Positions 7,284-17,802 of a DNA stretch of 64,000 nucleotides are shown piece by piece; position 1 is the first letter of the stretch, and each line of letters begins with the position of its first letter. The notes beneath the pieces were generated by a model. That model was not told the DNA's origin. It was given only the letters and a program-made list of their open reading frames with translations, and searched no databases. Source of the stretch: an uncultured Kordiimonas sp. Its GTDB lineage: Bacteria > Pseudomonadota > Alphaproteobacteria > Sphingomonadales > Kordiimonadaceae. The DNA lies in NCBI GenBank assembly GCA_947503575.1, contig CANNDZ010000001.1, positions 930,001-994,000 on the forward strand, given 5' to 3'. Position numbers and translations under genes: made by a program.

Positions 7284-7949
7284 CTAGGGGATTAGAATCC
7301 AGGTCGCCCATTCGGCTTTTACCGTAAAACCGTATTTTTCCGCAAAGGCATACACGACCTGTCGCATCGGGTACCCTTTGGTGCGGCTCCAGTGCCAGTC
7401 ATCGCCGGTGATTCGCGCACTCGGCCACAAGGCATGGCTGACCTCAAGCTCATCCGGTTTTTTGTCGCAGTCGATGTATATGACATCGGGTTCAATGCCT
7501 GCATCCTTCAGCGCGTGAAGGGCCTCTGGCGACCAACCGCGATAGGGGATAAAGCGGTCCTTAAATTCTACCACATTGGCAAGTGCCGTTTTAAACGGGC
7601 CGTTTGCCGTAACGTCCGCCAGCATTTGCTGCTGAACTGCGGCGTCCGGGTATTTGCGCGTGAGGTTTGGCCGCCCGATATAGCGGCCCACCTGCCGGAT
7701 CAGATCATCATCCCACGGGTCAACGCCTATAACATTCAGGTCGGGGTGCACCGTCAGCCACCGGCGTGTTGACGCGCACAAAAAACAGCCAATTTCCAGC
7801 AAAAGCTGCGCGCCAGAGTCGCGGATCACGCCGTCAACCAGCTCGCGACCCCCACCGCCAAGGGTATAGTCCCACGGCTGGACGCCCCGAACATCAGGCC
7901 AGTCTGTAGCAGCTTGGAGTGTCTTGAAGGCGTTATCGCCCATAATCAT
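7284..7949 (-). CDS. Class I SAM-dependent methyltransferase-like protein
   Basis: A protein of about 221 residues with a Rossmann-type methyltransferase core. Seen directly are LLLEIGCFLCASTRRWL (motif I, with a G-x-C variation of the usual glycine pattern), NVIGVDPWDDD (acidic motif II), and PDVIYIDCDKKPDELEVSHAL (motif IV-like). The substrate is unknown. ATG 7949 was chosen because it begins seven bases after the transaldolase stop; ATG 7943 is equally possible. The gene follows the transaldolase gene on the same strand and is probably co-transcribed, though the spacing is the only evidence of a link. Confidence 0.65.
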   Translation of the reverse strand: MIMGDNAFKTLQAATDWPDVRGVQPWDYTLGGGGRELVDGVIRDSGAQLLLEIGCFLCASTRRWLTVHPDLNVIGVDPWDDDLIRQVGRYIGRPNLTRKYPDAAVQQQMLADVTANGPFKTALANVVEFKDRFIPYRGWSPEALHALKDAGIEPDVIYIDCDKKPDELEVSHALWPSARITGDDWHWSRTKGYPMRQVVYAFAEKYGFTVKAEWATWILIP

Positions 7950-7956
7950 ACGGTAG

Positions 7957-8610
7957 TTAGAGGATCGAGAAGCCGGTCGCTGCCCAGTCTTTGTCAAATC
8001 CGGCCAGGCCACTGGTGGTCAGCGGGTGGTTGAACAGCTTTTTCATTACTTCCCATGGGAAGGTGGCTACATCGGCGCCGATGCGCGCGCTTTCCAGTAC
8101 ATGAACGGGGTGGCGAACAGACGCGACCAGAATTTCCGTATCAAACGCGTAATTATCATAGATGGTGCGGATATCTTCGATCAGCTCCATGCCATCAAAG
8201 CCCACATCATCATGGCGACCCACAAATGGGGAAATGAAGCTTGCACCCGCTTTGGCCGCCAACAGTGCCTGATTAGCAGAAAAACACAGCGTTACATTGA
8301 CCATGATGCCATCTGCGCGCAGGGCTTTGCAGGTTTTCAGACCGTCCACCGTCAGCGGCACTTTAACAGCAATATTGTCGGCGATTTTTGCACATTTCAG
8401 GCCTTCTTTGAGCATCGTTTCATGGTCATGTGCCGTGGTTTCTGCCGACACGGGCCCATCAACTTCGTTGGCGATTTCCGCGATCACTTCAAAAAAATCA
8501 CGACCAGACTTTTTGATTAAAGACGGATTAGTCGTCACGCCATCAAGAAGGCCTGTCGCATTTGCTTCGCGAATCTCGTCAATATTGGCGGTGTCGAGGA
8601 AGAATTTCAT
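7957..8610 (-). CDS. fsa: Fructose-6-phosphate aldolase / transaldolase (TalC/FSA type)
   Basis: Small, 217-residue Schiff-base aldolase of the transaldolase TalC/MipB family, acting in the non-oxidative pentose phosphate pathway or as a fructose-6-phosphate aldolase. Visible motifs are [16 protein letters not shown] at the N-terminus, [19 protein letters not shown], and [14 protein letters not shown], which carries the Schiff-base lysine. [14 protein letters not shown] and a [19 protein letters not shown] block follow. Sequence cannot separate transaldolase from FSA activity with certainty. It is transcribed divergently from priA. Confidence 0.93.
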   Translation of the reverse strand: MKFFLDTANIDEIREANATGLLDGVTTNPSLIKKSGRDFFEVIAEIANEVDGPVSAETTAHDHETMLKEGLKCAKIADNIAVKVPLTVDGLKTCKALRADGIMVNVTLCFSANQALLAAKAGASFISPFVGRHDDVGFDGMELIEDIRTIYDNYAFDTEILVASVRHPVHVLESARIGADVATFPWEVMKKLFNHPLTTSGLAGFDKDWAATGFSIL

Positions 8611-8713
8611 GGGTGCGCTCCGTGGCTAGGCATTTGACCGACCGCAGCATCATAACCTGCGCGGTGGCTGATGCCTATCCAAGATTGGGGTCAAATTCAA
8701 GCCTTATGGATGA

Positions 8714-8742
8714 TTGCGGTTGCGGCCCAGCTTTCCTATGCT
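8714..8742 (+). promoter_or_regulatory. Putative priA promoter
   Basis: TTGCGG (8714-8719) and TATGCT (8737-8742) are 17 bases apart, 36 bases ahead of the priA start. Good spacing, moderate sequence match. Confidence 0.4.
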
Positions 8743-8777
8743 ATGCACCTACCCACCTGTAAGGATATCCCACACCC

Positions 8778-11000
8778 ATGGACCAAACGGCGTTGAATTT
8801 AGGCGAACCTGACGCCGATGCGCTGCGTGTATCCGTGCTGTTGCCTGTGCCCTTGAAGGGACCGCTGGATTACCGACTTGATGCAGGCATGGAACGCCCA
8901 CCTGTGGGCTCGCTCGTCAAAGTGCCCCTGTCCGGCAGGACCGCAACAGGGGTGGTTTGGCCACAAGAGGAGGGGGCAGCCCGCAAAAATTTGCCACTGG
9001 CAAGGTTAAAACCTGTCGAGTCGGTTTTGCCCCTATCGCCCTTTTCACAGGATCTGATGCGGTTTGTCGATTGGGTCTCTGCCTATACGCTGTCCTCGCA
9101 GGGGGCGGTTTTGCGGATGTGCCTGTCGGTCCCAGCTGCGCTTGGTGATGTGCCGGTCAGAACGCAGTATGTTCGGGGTGAAATACCAACAGGACCTCGG
9201 ATAACCGCGGCGCGTCAGGCCGCGCTTGATGCAGCCAGCCTGGACAGGCCACAAACGGCGTCTGTTATTGCAGAAACAGCTGGTGTTTCTACGGGCGTTG
9301 TTCAGGGGTTGGTAAAATCGGGTGCGCTACGCACGGTTGAAGTGTCGGTTGACGCGCCTTTCCAGCAACCGGATTTGTCGATTGAAGGGCCTGATCTATC
9401 CAAAGAGCAGCAGGTCGCTGCTGGTGCCATCAAAGATCGCGTACAGTGCGGCGGATTTAAAACTTTTTTGCTGGACGGCATTACCGGCTCTGGCAAAACC
9501 GAGGTTTATTTTGAAGGACTGATCGAAGCCTTGAAGGAAGACGGGGCACAGGTGCTGGTACTGGTGCCTGAAATTGCCCTGACGGCACAGTGGCTCAAAC
9601 GATTTGAAGCCCGGTTTGGCGCGCGACCTGTCGTCTGGCACTCGGATATTGGTATGGCCCAGCGCCGCCGTGCCTGGCGCGCGGTCGCAAGCGGCGAAGC
9701 CCGCGTGGTGGTAGGGGCCCGGTCAGCGCTGTTTCTCCCGTATAAGCAACTGGCCTTTATAACGGTCGATGAAGAACATGATCCTTCTTTTAAGCAGGAA
9801 GAAGGCGTGCTGTATCACGCGCGGGATATGGCCGTTGTGCGGGCAAAGTTTGCGGATTGCCCAATTGTGCTGGCCAGTGCCACACCGTCCCTAGAAACAT
9901 TGGTTAACGCAGACGACGGCAAGTATGAAAAGCTGATTCTTAGGGAACGGTTCGGGCATGCCGTTTTGCCAGATATGTTCGCGGTTGATATGCGCGCCAG
10001 CGCACCAGTGGCCGGTAGCTGGATATCACCTGTGCTATCAGACGCCATGACAGCGACGCTGGCGGCTGGCGAACAGGTTATGCTGTTCCTCAACCGTCGG
10101 GGATACGCTCCTTTGACCCTGTGTAGAACCTGCGGTCATCGCATTGAATGCCCCAACTGCACCGCATGGCTTGTTGAACACCGATTTAAAAAAGAACTGC
10201 AATGCCACCAGTGTGGGTACATGCGCCCAACCCCTGCCGAATGCCCGGAGTGCAAATCAGAAGACAGTCTGGTTGCCTGTGGCCCCGGCGTGGAGCGTTT
10301 GTTTGAAGAAGTGTCTCATGCGTTCCCGGATGCGCGCACGGCCGTCATGACCAGCGATACGATGACGAACCCACGAGCCACAGCGCAGATGGTGTCGCAG
10401 ATAGCAAGCGGTCAGCTTGATCTGGTGATTGGCACCCAGATTGTGACCAAAGGGTATCATTTTCCGAATCTGACTCTGGTGGGCGTTGTTGATGCCGATC
10501 TGGGCCTGCGCGGCGGTGACCTGCGTGCCGGGGAGCGCACGTATCAGCAACTGGTGCAAGTGGCAGGCCGGGCCGGACGCGCGGAAAAGCCAGGTAGGGT
10601 GTTTCTGCAAACCTATGAGCCTGAGCATCCCGTTGTACAGGCGCTGTTGACCAGCGACGGTGATACCTTCATGCAGGCGGAGCGACAAGCGCGGCAGCGA
10701 TTTTCCATGCCGCCGTTTGGTCAGTTGGCAGCGCTTGTGTTATCGGGGCCCAACCTTGCTGATGTCTTTGAATATGGTCGTCGGTTGGCGAGCGCTGCGC
10801 CAGCGCTTGAAAATATGCAGTTTATGGGGCCTGCCCCAGCGCCGCTGGCACGAGTGCGGGGGATGCACCGTGTGCGTATGCTTGTGCATGGGGCCAAACG
10901 GACCGGTATTCAAAATATCATGCGGTCATGGGTGCAGTCTGCAAAGCCAGTGTCTGGCGTTAAAATCAAGATTGATATTGACCCCTATAGTTTTCTGTAA
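8778..11000 (+). CDS. priA: Primosomal protein N' (replication restart helicase PriA)
   Basis: 3'-5' DNA helicase that recognises stalled forks and reloads the replisome. Full length at 740 residues. The N-terminal DNA-binding domain has SVLLPVPLKGPLDYRL and VGSLVKVPLSGR. Superfamily 2 helicase motifs include Walker A GSGKTEVYF (about residues 236-245), LVPEIALTAQW, VDEEHDPSFKQEE (DEEH box near 331) and IGTQIVTKGYHFP. A zinc-binding insert at about 449-494 carries four CxxC pairs (CRTCGH, CPNC, CHQCGY, CPEC). The C-terminal domain ends KIKIDIDPYSFL, usual for PriA. It is a single-gene unit upstream of the ATP synthase operon, an arrangement common in alphaproteobacteria. Confidence 0.97.
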   Translation: MDQTALNLGEPDADALRVSVLLPVPLKGPLDYRLDAGMERPPVGSLVKVPLSGRTATGVVWPQEEGAARKNLPLARLKPVESVLPLSPFSQDLMRFVDWVSAYTLSSQGAVLRMCLSVPAALGDVPVRTQYVRGEIPTGPRITAARQAALDAASLDRPQTASVIAETAGVSTGVVQGLVKSGALRTVEVSVDAPFQQPDLSIEGPDLSKEQQVAAGAIKDRVQCGGFKTFLLDGITGSGKTEVYFEGLIEALKEDGAQVLVLVPEIALTAQWLKRFEARFGARPVVWHSDIGMAQRRRAWRAVASGEARVVVGARSALFLPYKQLAFITVDEEHDPSFKQEEGVLYHARDMAVVRAKFADCPIVLASATPSLETLVNADDGKYEKLILRERFGHAVLPDMFAVDMRASAPVAGSWISPVLSDAMTATLAAGEQVMLFLNRRGYAPLTLCRTCGHRIECPNCTAWLVEHRFKKELQCHQCGYMRPTPAECPECKSEDSLVACGPGVERLFEEVSHAFPDARTAVMTSDTMTNPRATAQMVSQIASGQLDLVIGTQIVTKGYHFPNLTLVGVVDADLGLRGGDLRAGERTYQQLVQVAGRAGRAEKPGRVFLQTYEPEHPVVQALLTSDGDTFMQAERQARQRFSMPPFGQLAALVLSGPNLADVFEYGRRLASAAPALENMQFMGPAPAPLARVRGMHRVRMLVHGAKRTGIQNIMRSWVQSAKPVSGVKIKIDIDPYSFL

Positions 11001-11302
11001 GTGGCCTTGGATGCGGCGTCCCTGATGGGTCTGTGTATGCTGGCAAACGCCGCTAAATCTGGCGCTTGTGTAAGATCAGTCGGCCCGCCACCGGGAAGAT
11101 TCCAGATTCAATGAATATGCCCGCTTGCAAGGGTCATATCTCTATGCTAGAGGGAGCACGCATTTGGGCTGGCCAGCGCCAAATCGTGGGATATTCCCAA
11201 GGTTAAAGCGGTCGTGAATTTTGAGCGTGAGCCATGCTTGTTCCGGGCATCTCACATAGTTGAGCCGATAGGTTCTGCCATTATTTTCAGGGGACGTCTG
11301 AC
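11001..11302. other. Intergenic region priA-atpH with leader structures
   Basis: No gene seen. The stretch holds the presumed ATP synthase promoter (11125-11154). After it come an imperfect palindrome TTGG-GCTGGCCAGC-GCCAA (about 11164-11182) and a hairpin GTGAG/ATGC with GCAT/CTCAC (about 11226-11254). The operon mRNA therefore probably has a structured leader of about 140 bases. Confidence 0.5.
11125..11154 (+). promoter_or_regulatory. Putative atp operon promoter
   Basis: TTGCAAG (11125-11131) and GCTAGAGG (11146-11153) lie 14 bases apart, resembling the Caulobacter-type pattern TTGACGS, 10-14 bases, GCTANAWC. About 150 bases ahead of atpH. Moderate match only. Confidence 0.35.
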
Positions 11303-11863
11303 GTGACCTCGCAAAAAGCGATTGTTTCTGGCTTATCGGGCCGCTATGCGCTGGCGATTTTTGACCTCGCCGTTGAGACTAAGGCGCTGCAAGCCGTCGA
11401 AACCGATTTTGCCGATTTGCGCACAATGCTAGCTGAAAGTGACGATTTTGCTGTTCTGGTCACTTCGCCAGTGATCGCCAGCGATGATCAGGTCAAAGGT
11501 ATATCGGCTGTTGCCGCCAAGGCCGGTTTCTCTGATCTGACATCGAAGTTTCTTGGTGTGCTGGCAGCGAATCGCCGCCTGACATCGCTAAAATCTATTA
11601 TGGATGCGTTTGACCGCCTTGCTGCTGACCACCGCGGTGAAGTAAATGCTAGTGTGATCAGCGCGAAAGCACTGACTAAAACGCAGATCACATCTCTGGA
11701 AAAGAATTTGAAGACAGCCATTGGGCAGGATGTTGCGATCGATCAGATCGTCGACGAAACCTTGCTCGGTGGTCTTAAAGTGAAAGTGGGCTCTCGAATG
11801 ATCGATAGCTCGTTGAAAACCAAACTCGACAACCTCGCAATCGCTATGAAAGGGGTTCAATAA
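11303..11863 (+). CDS. atpH: F1 ATP synthase subunit delta
   Basis: Delta subunit (OSCP homologue) that links the F1 catalytic head to the peripheral stalk of ATP synthase at the cytoplasmic membrane. The 186 residues show the N-terminal helical domain beginning [17 protein letters not shown] and the C-terminal region with [20 protein letters not shown] and [23 protein letters not shown], the conserved delta signature. It starts at GTG 11303 behind AGGGGAC. Its TAA overlaps the atpA ATG by one base, indicating translational coupling. First gene of a five-gene F1 operon. F0 genes are not here, as is usual in alphaproteobacteria. Confidence 0.96.
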   Translation: MTSQKAIVSGLSGRYALAIFDLAVETKALQAVETDFADLRTMLAESDDFAVLVTSPVIASDDQVKGISAVAAKAGFSDLTSKFLGVLAANRRLTSLKSIMDAFDRLAADHRGEVNASVISAKALTKTQITSLEKNLKTAIGQDVAIDQIVDETLLGGLKVKVGSRMIDSSLKTKLDNLAIAMKGVQ

Positions 11864-13395
11864 TGGATATCCGTGCAGCGGAAATCTCTAAGATCCTTAA
11901 AGATCAGATCGCAAATTTTGGAACTGATGCCGAAGTTTCTGAAATCGGTACCGTTCTCTCTGTGGGTGACGGTATTGCCCGCGTATACGGCCTGGACCAG
12001 GTACAAGCTGGAGAAATGGTTGAATTTCCCGGCGGTGTCAAAGGTATGGCGCTGAACCTCGAAAGCGACAATGTCGGTATCGTGATTTTCGGTGATGACC
12101 GGGGCATTAAAGAAGGCGACACCGTCAAGCGTACTGGCGCGATTGTGGACGTGCCGGTTGGTAAAGGCTTGCTGGGGCGGGTTGTTGACGGCCTTGGTAA
12201 TCCAATCGACGGTAAAGGCCCGCTGGAAGATGTTACCCGCGAGCGCGTTGAAGTTAAGGCGCCGGGCATTATCCCTCGCCAATCTGTCTCCGAGCCAATG
12301 CAGTCTGGCCTCAAAGCGATTGATGCGCTTGTTCCTGTGGGTCGTGGCCAGCGTGAGTTGATTATTGGTGACCGCCAAACCGGTAAAACTGCTGTAGCGA
12401 TTGATACTTTCATCAACCAGAAAGCAACCAACGATGCTGCTGCCAGTGACAGCGACAAACTGTTCTGCATCTATGTTGCGGTTGGACAGAAGCGTTCAAC
12501 TGTTGCGCAGATTGTGAAGTCGCTGGAAGAAAACGGTGCGCTAGAATATTCGATTGTTGTGGCTGCCACGGCATCTGAACCTGCACCGCTTCAGTTCCTG
12601 GCGCCGTACACTGGTACGGCCATGGGTGAATTTTTCCGTGACAACGGCATGCATGCTGTGATCGTTCATGATGACCTTACCAAGCAAGCTGTCGCCTACC
12701 GCCAGATGTCTTTGCTGCTGCGTCGCCCTCCTGGACGTGAAGCCTACCCTGGTGACGTATTCTATTTGCACAGCCGCCTGCTTGAGCGTGCAGCGAAAAT
12801 GTCTGATGAGCGGGGCGGCGGCTCCCTGACGGCATTGCCTGTTATCGAAACACAAGCGGGTGACGTATCGGCATATATTCCAACCAACGTGATTTCGATC
12901 ACTGATGGTCAGATTTTCCTTGAGACAGAGCTGTTCTATAAAGGTATCCGTCCTGCAATTAACGTTGGTCTGTCGGTTTCTCGTGTGGGGTCTGCTGCAC
13001 AGATCAAGGCGATGAAACAGGTTGCTGGTTCGATCAAGCTTGAACTTGCACAGTACCGCGAAATGGAAGCCTTCGCGCAGTTTGGCTCAGACCTTGATGC
13101 CGCAACACAGCAACTGCTGAACCGCGGTGCTCGTCTGACAGAATTGCTGAAGCAGGGCCAATATAGCCCGCTGCCGGTCGAAGAGCAGGTTGTTTCGATC
13201 TTTGCTGGTGTGAACGGCTTTTTGGACAATATTCCGACAACGGATGTGACCCGTTTTGAGGAACAGTTCCTCGGCGAAATGCGTGCAAAGCATGCAGATT
13301 TGCTGGGCACGATCCGTAAGGAAGCCAAGCTAACAGACGAGACGACTGCAAACTTGAAGTCGATCCTTGAAACGTTTGCGAAGTCGTTTAGCTAA
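11863..13395 (+). CDS. atpA: F1 ATP synthase subunit alpha
   Basis: Non-catalytic nucleotide-binding alpha subunit of ATP synthase, 510 residues, normal length. The Walker A motif [13 protein letters not shown] is at about residues 169-181. The ATP synthase alpha/beta signature region appears as [20 protein letters not shown], containing the arginine that completes the beta active site. The C-terminal helical domain ends [16 protein letters not shown] precedes the ATG. It is translationally coupled to atpH. Confidence 0.98.
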   Translation: MDIRAAEISKILKDQIANFGTDAEVSEIGTVLSVGDGIARVYGLDQVQAGEMVEFPGGVKGMALNLESDNVGIVIFGDDRGIKEGDTVKRTGAIVDVPVGKGLLGRVVDGLGNPIDGKGPLEDVTRERVEVKAPGIIPRQSVSEPMQSGLKAIDALVPVGRGQRELIIGDRQTGKTAVAIDTFINQKATNDAAASDSDKLFCIYVAVGQKRSTVAQIVKSLEENGALEYSIVVAATASEPAPLQFLAPYTGTAMGEFFRDNGMHAVIVHDDLTKQAVAYRQMSLLLRRPPGREAYPGDVFYLHSRLLERAAKMSDERGGGSLTALPVIETQAGDVSAYIPTNVISITDGQIFLETELFYKGIRPAINVGLSVSRVGSAAQIKAMKQVAGSIKLELAQYREMEAFAQFGSDLDAATQQLLNRGARLTELLKQGQYSPLPVEEQVVSIFAGVNGFLDNIPTTDVTRFEEQFLGEMRAKHADLLGTIRKEAKLTDETTANLKSILETFAKSFS

Positions 13396-13420
13396 GAACC
13401 CGATGAGGAGAGGCTGAGCA

Positions 13421-14314
13421 ATGCCAAGCCTTAAAGACTTAAAAATTCGCATCAATTCTGTAAAGTCGACGCAGAAGATCACCAAAGCCATGAAAATGGT
13501 GGCGGCATCTAAACTGCGCCGTGCACAGGATGCGGCTGAGGCGGCCCGCCCCTATGCCGAGCGGATGGAAAAGGTGCTTACGGGCCTTGGCCAGGCGGTC
13601 AAAGATCAGCCCGGCGCATCGCCTTTGTTGGCGGGAACCGGAAAAGATGATGTTCAACTTGTGATCGTTGCAACGTCAGAGCGCGGTTTGTGCGGTGGCT
13701 TCAACACCAATATCGTCAAGGTCGCCAAAGCACACATCCTGAAGCTGATTGACCAAGGCAAGACAGTAAAAATTCTGTGCATCGGGCGCAAAGGCCACGT
13801 GATCCTGCGCCGCGAGTTTGAAGACAAGATTATTGATCTGAAGGATATGTCCGGGGTCAAAAAACTTGGTTTTGGTGATGCACAGCCGATTGCCGCTGAG
13901 GTTTTGGCAATGTTTGAGCGCGGCGAATTTGACGTTGCGACGCTTTTCTATGCCAAGTTCCAGTCCGCGCTTGTCCAGATCAATACAAAGCAGCAGCTTA
14001 TTCCTGCGTCGCTGGATGATGCCGCGAACGAAAACGATGTCCAAGATGACCTTGGTGGCGCTGTTTATGATTACGAACCAAGCGAAGAAGCAATTCTTGA
14101 TGATTTGCTGCCCCGTAACGTGGCGGTCCAGATTTATCGGGGTCTTCTTGAAAATGCTGCGTCCGAGCAGGGCGCGCGCATGACCGCAATGGACAACGCA
14201 ACCCGCAACGCGGGCGACATGATTGACAGTTTGACGGTTACATACAACCGGACCCGTCAGGCGAACATCACTAAAGAACTGATTGAAATTATCTCGGGCG
14301 CGGAAGCGCTTTAA
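13421..14314 (+). CDS. atpG: F1 ATP synthase subunit gamma
   Basis: Rotor shaft of ATP synthase, 297 residues. The N-terminal helix reads [20 protein letters not shown] followed by [16 protein letters not shown], and the C-terminal helix carries [19 protein letters not shown], the gamma-subunit signature that packs in the alpha3beta3 core. A central [17 protein letters not shown] block is typical. AGGAGAGG precedes the ATG; the gap after atpA is 25 bases. Third gene of the F1 operon. Confidence 0.98.
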   Translation: MPSLKDLKIRINSVKSTQKITKAMKMVAASKLRRAQDAAEAARPYAERMEKVLTGLGQAVKDQPGASPLLAGTGKDDVQLVIVATSERGLCGGFNTNIVKVAKAHILKLIDQGKTVKILCIGRKGHVILRREFEDKIIDLKDMSGVKKLGFGDAQPIAAEVLAMFERGEFDVATLFYAKFQSALVQINTKQQLIPASLDDAANENDVQDDLGGAVYDYEPSEEAILDDLLPRNVAVQIYRGLLENAASEQGARMTAMDNATRNAGDMIDSLTVTYNRTRQANITKELIEIISGAEAL

Positions 14315-14337
14315 GCAGGTTACACGAAGGAGTGTAA

Positions 14338-15759
<1,422 letters not shown>

Positions 15760-15773
15760 GGAAAGCAGAGCTG

Positions 15774-16178
15774 ATGGCTGATATGCTTCACTTTGAAATC
15801 GTTTCGCCAGAGCGTCTGTTGAAAGACGCTCAAGCTGCCATGGTTGTTGTGCCTGGTGCAGATGGTGATTTTGCAGCATTGCCTGGTCATGCGCCGATGA
15901 TGTCGACAATTCGCCCTGGAGTGGTCGAGGTTTACGAGACCGAGGGCGGCGAGCCAGAGCAGTTGTTCATCAAAGGGGGCTTAGCGCAAATCAGCCCTGA
16001 TGGCCTGACCATTTTGGCGGAAGAAACTATCCATCTTGATGATGTGGATGCGGCGGATTTGTCCCAGAAAATTTCTGATGCAGAAAGCGAGCTTGCAAAA
16101 GCTCCTGACGATGTCGCCCGTACAGCGGTTGAAAAAGAGTTAGCATGGATGACAGCCTTATCGGGAATCGTTTCCTAA
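15774..16178 (+). CDS. atpC: F1 ATP synthase subunit epsilon
   Basis: Epsilon subunit of the central stalk, which couples gamma to the c-ring and can inhibit ATP hydrolysis. The 134 residues begin MLHFEIVSPERLLKDAQA and contain PGADGDFAALPGHAPMMSTI and FIKGGLAQISPDGLTILAEE, all family landmarks. The C-terminal inhibitory helical part (about residues 88-134) is present but short. Last gene of the operon; a terminator follows directly. Confidence 0.96.
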   Translation: MADMLHFEIVSPERLLKDAQAAMVVVPGADGDFAALPGHAPMMSTIRPGVVEVYETEGGEPEQLFIKGGLAQISPDGLTILAEETIHLDDVDAADLSQKISDAESELAKAPDDVARTAVEKELAWMTALSGIVS

Positions 16179-16203
16179 GAAAGTCAGCTTTAACTCGAAT
16201 AAA

Positions 16204-16232
16204 GAAGCCGCCTCTTTGGGCGGCTTTTTGTT
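16204..16232 (+). terminator. Rho-independent terminator of the atp operon
   Basis: AAGCCGCC and GGCGGCTT pair around TCTTTG and are followed by a T-run, about 25 bases after the atpC stop. It also separates the operon from the convergent rppH gene. Confidence 0.9.
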
Positions 16233-16256
16233 TGCTGGTTCCTGTGCTGTTGCCAG

Positions 16257-16730
16257 TCAGTCAAGCAGGTCGTTGATAACCTGTTGGTACACATCCCGCT
16301 TAAACGGCACAATTTCAGATACAAGCGCGTCTCTCTCCGTCCATTTCCATGCCCCGAATTCGGGATGTGCAGTGTTTATGTTGATGTTGCTATCACTTGT
16401 TTTCAACCGCATGAGCGCCCATCGTTGTTTTTGGCCGCAGTAGCGGCCTTTCCAGACTTTGCCGATCAGCTCTGCCGGCAGATCGTAATACACCCACGTC
16501 TCTGACATAGTTATTAGGTCCACGCCGGTTGCAGGCAGACCAATTTCTTCTTCCAGTTCCCTGAAGGCAGCCTGTTCAGGTGTTTCACCGTCATCTATGC
16601 CGCCCTGAGGCATTTGCCATGCACCAGGTTTATCCAGGCGTTCGCCGACAAAAATCCTGTCGCTCTGGTTAAGAAGCATAATACCGGCGCAGGGCCGATA
16701 CGGCAGTTTGCTGGCGGCGGCAGGTGTCAT
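16257..16730 (-). CDS. rppH: RNA pyrophosphohydrolase RppH (Nudix)
   Basis: Nudix enzyme that removes pyrophosphate from the 5' end of mRNAs, or hydrolyses dinucleoside polyphosphates. Its 157 residues start with YRPCAGIMLLN and contain PGAWQMPQGGIDDGE, then the complete Nudix box (G-x5-E-x7-REUxEEx2U, seen as GGIDDGE and FRELEEEIGL, about residues 43-65). The C-terminal FGAWKWTERDALVSEIVPFK matches alphaproteobacterial RppH/IalA. Its start overlaps the upstream deacetylase-like gene by four bases (ATGA), so the two are translationally coupled. Confidence 0.93.
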   Translation of the reverse strand: MTPAAASKLPYRPCAGIMLLNQSDRIFVGERLDKPGAWQMPQGGIDDGETPEQAAFRELEEEIGLPATGVDLITMSETWVYYDLPAELIGKVWKGRYCGQKQRWALMRLKTSDSNININTAHPEFGAWKWTERDALVSEIVPFKRDVYQQVINDLLD

Positions 16731-17707
16731 TGCGCTGTTGCAGTATGTAATTTGGCAACCTGTGATATCGGAGCGAGCCTAACCCCCCGGCTTTCCAGCC
16801 CGGCTGCCCAGATGCTTACAGCATCCATCGACACGGGAAGAGGCCGAATAATACCGACTGCATAACCGTTACGAAGGGCTGTTTTTTCAAGCTCGTCCAG
16901 TCGCTCGCTAATAACGGCAGCGGACAGTTCTTCATCGATGAAACCGATACGACTGTTGATGGCAAGCGGAACAGATAATCCGCGTGCAAGATCTGGCCCC
17001 ACGCTATATTGACTGGACTGGCTATCCACATACATAAGGCCCCGTGCCGACAAATCCCGCATGATTGGGCGCATACTGTCAACAGCGGCAGTAAACCGTG
17101 ATCCTTTGTGGCTGATAACTCCAACGTAACCGGTCAGCTTGGAAAGCGATTCGCGCAACCAGCGCAGGTTTTGATCCGGCATGTTGGTCACCAGCAGGGT
17201 TAATACGCCAGGGTCGTCCTGGGGGTAGTTAACTGGCTCCATCGGCACCATCAGCAAAACTTCGTGGTTGGCACGGCGTGCCTGCTCGGCCCACCCATTG
17301 TTACCTTGCCCAAACGGGGAAAAGGCAAACGTTGTATGTTCGGGCATTTCGGCCAACGCGCGGCGTGTGCGACGGGATTGCATCCCCATGTCTGTTACGA
17401 TGATCGCGATTTTTGCCTGGTCAGGTGCTTGCACCGGTGTTGCGGCATAATACTCAGAAGACCGGGTTCCATCTGGCCCGATGACGGGTAAAGGCCCCTG
17501 GTCACTCATTTCCAGAAGGTCACTGAATGCCTGCACTGGAATGGGTCGGAAAGCCGGTTCCTGCGGGCCAGCTGGTGCCTCAGCTACATCCATTTCCTGC
17601 TGCTGTGATGCAGGATCATATGTTGCTTCCAGCAGCGCAAGGCCGCCGAAAACCACGGTCAAACAAATGGCCCAAGCAATAGCAAGTGATCTGAAACTTG
17701 TCGGCAT
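16727..17707 (-). CDS. Divergent polysaccharide deacetylase family protein
   Basis: A 326-residue envelope protein of the 'divergent polysaccharide deacetylase' (DUF610, YibQ-like) family. Residues 8-28 form a signal anchor (AIAWAICLTVVFGGLALL), a low-complexity linker follows, and the NodB-like barrel begins KIAIIVTDMGMQSRRTRRAL (about residue 95). HTTFAFSPFGQGNNGWAEQA and HEVLLMVPMEPVNYP are family landmarks. The catalytic metal residues of true deacetylases are not obvious. It follows ctpA and envC, as in many alphaproteobacteria, which points to a role in cell-wall turnover. No enzymatic activity is claimed. Confidence 0.85.
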   Translation of the reverse strand: MPTSFRSLAIAWAICLTVVFGGLALLEATYDPASQQQEMDVAEAPAGPQEPAFRPIPVQAFSDLLEMSDQGPLPVIGPDGTRSSEYYAATPVQAPDQAKIAIIVTDMGMQSRRTRRALAEMPEHTTFAFSPFGQGNNGWAEQARRANHEVLLMVPMEPVNYPQDDPGVLTLLVTNMPDQNLRWLRESLSKLTGYVGVISHKGSRFTAAVDSMRPIMRDLSARGLMYVDSQSSQYSVGPDLARGLSVPLAINSRIGFIDEELSAAVISERLDELEKTALRNGYAVGIIRPLPVSMDAVSIWAAGLESRGVRLAPISQVAKLHTATAQ

Positions 17708-17802
17708 ATATGCTCATATCTTTCGGCGCGCTGAACTGGTGCCAAAATTACGCACAAAGTCGTTAAGAATCAATCAACACGATAGTTTTGATTGCGGATG
17801 CT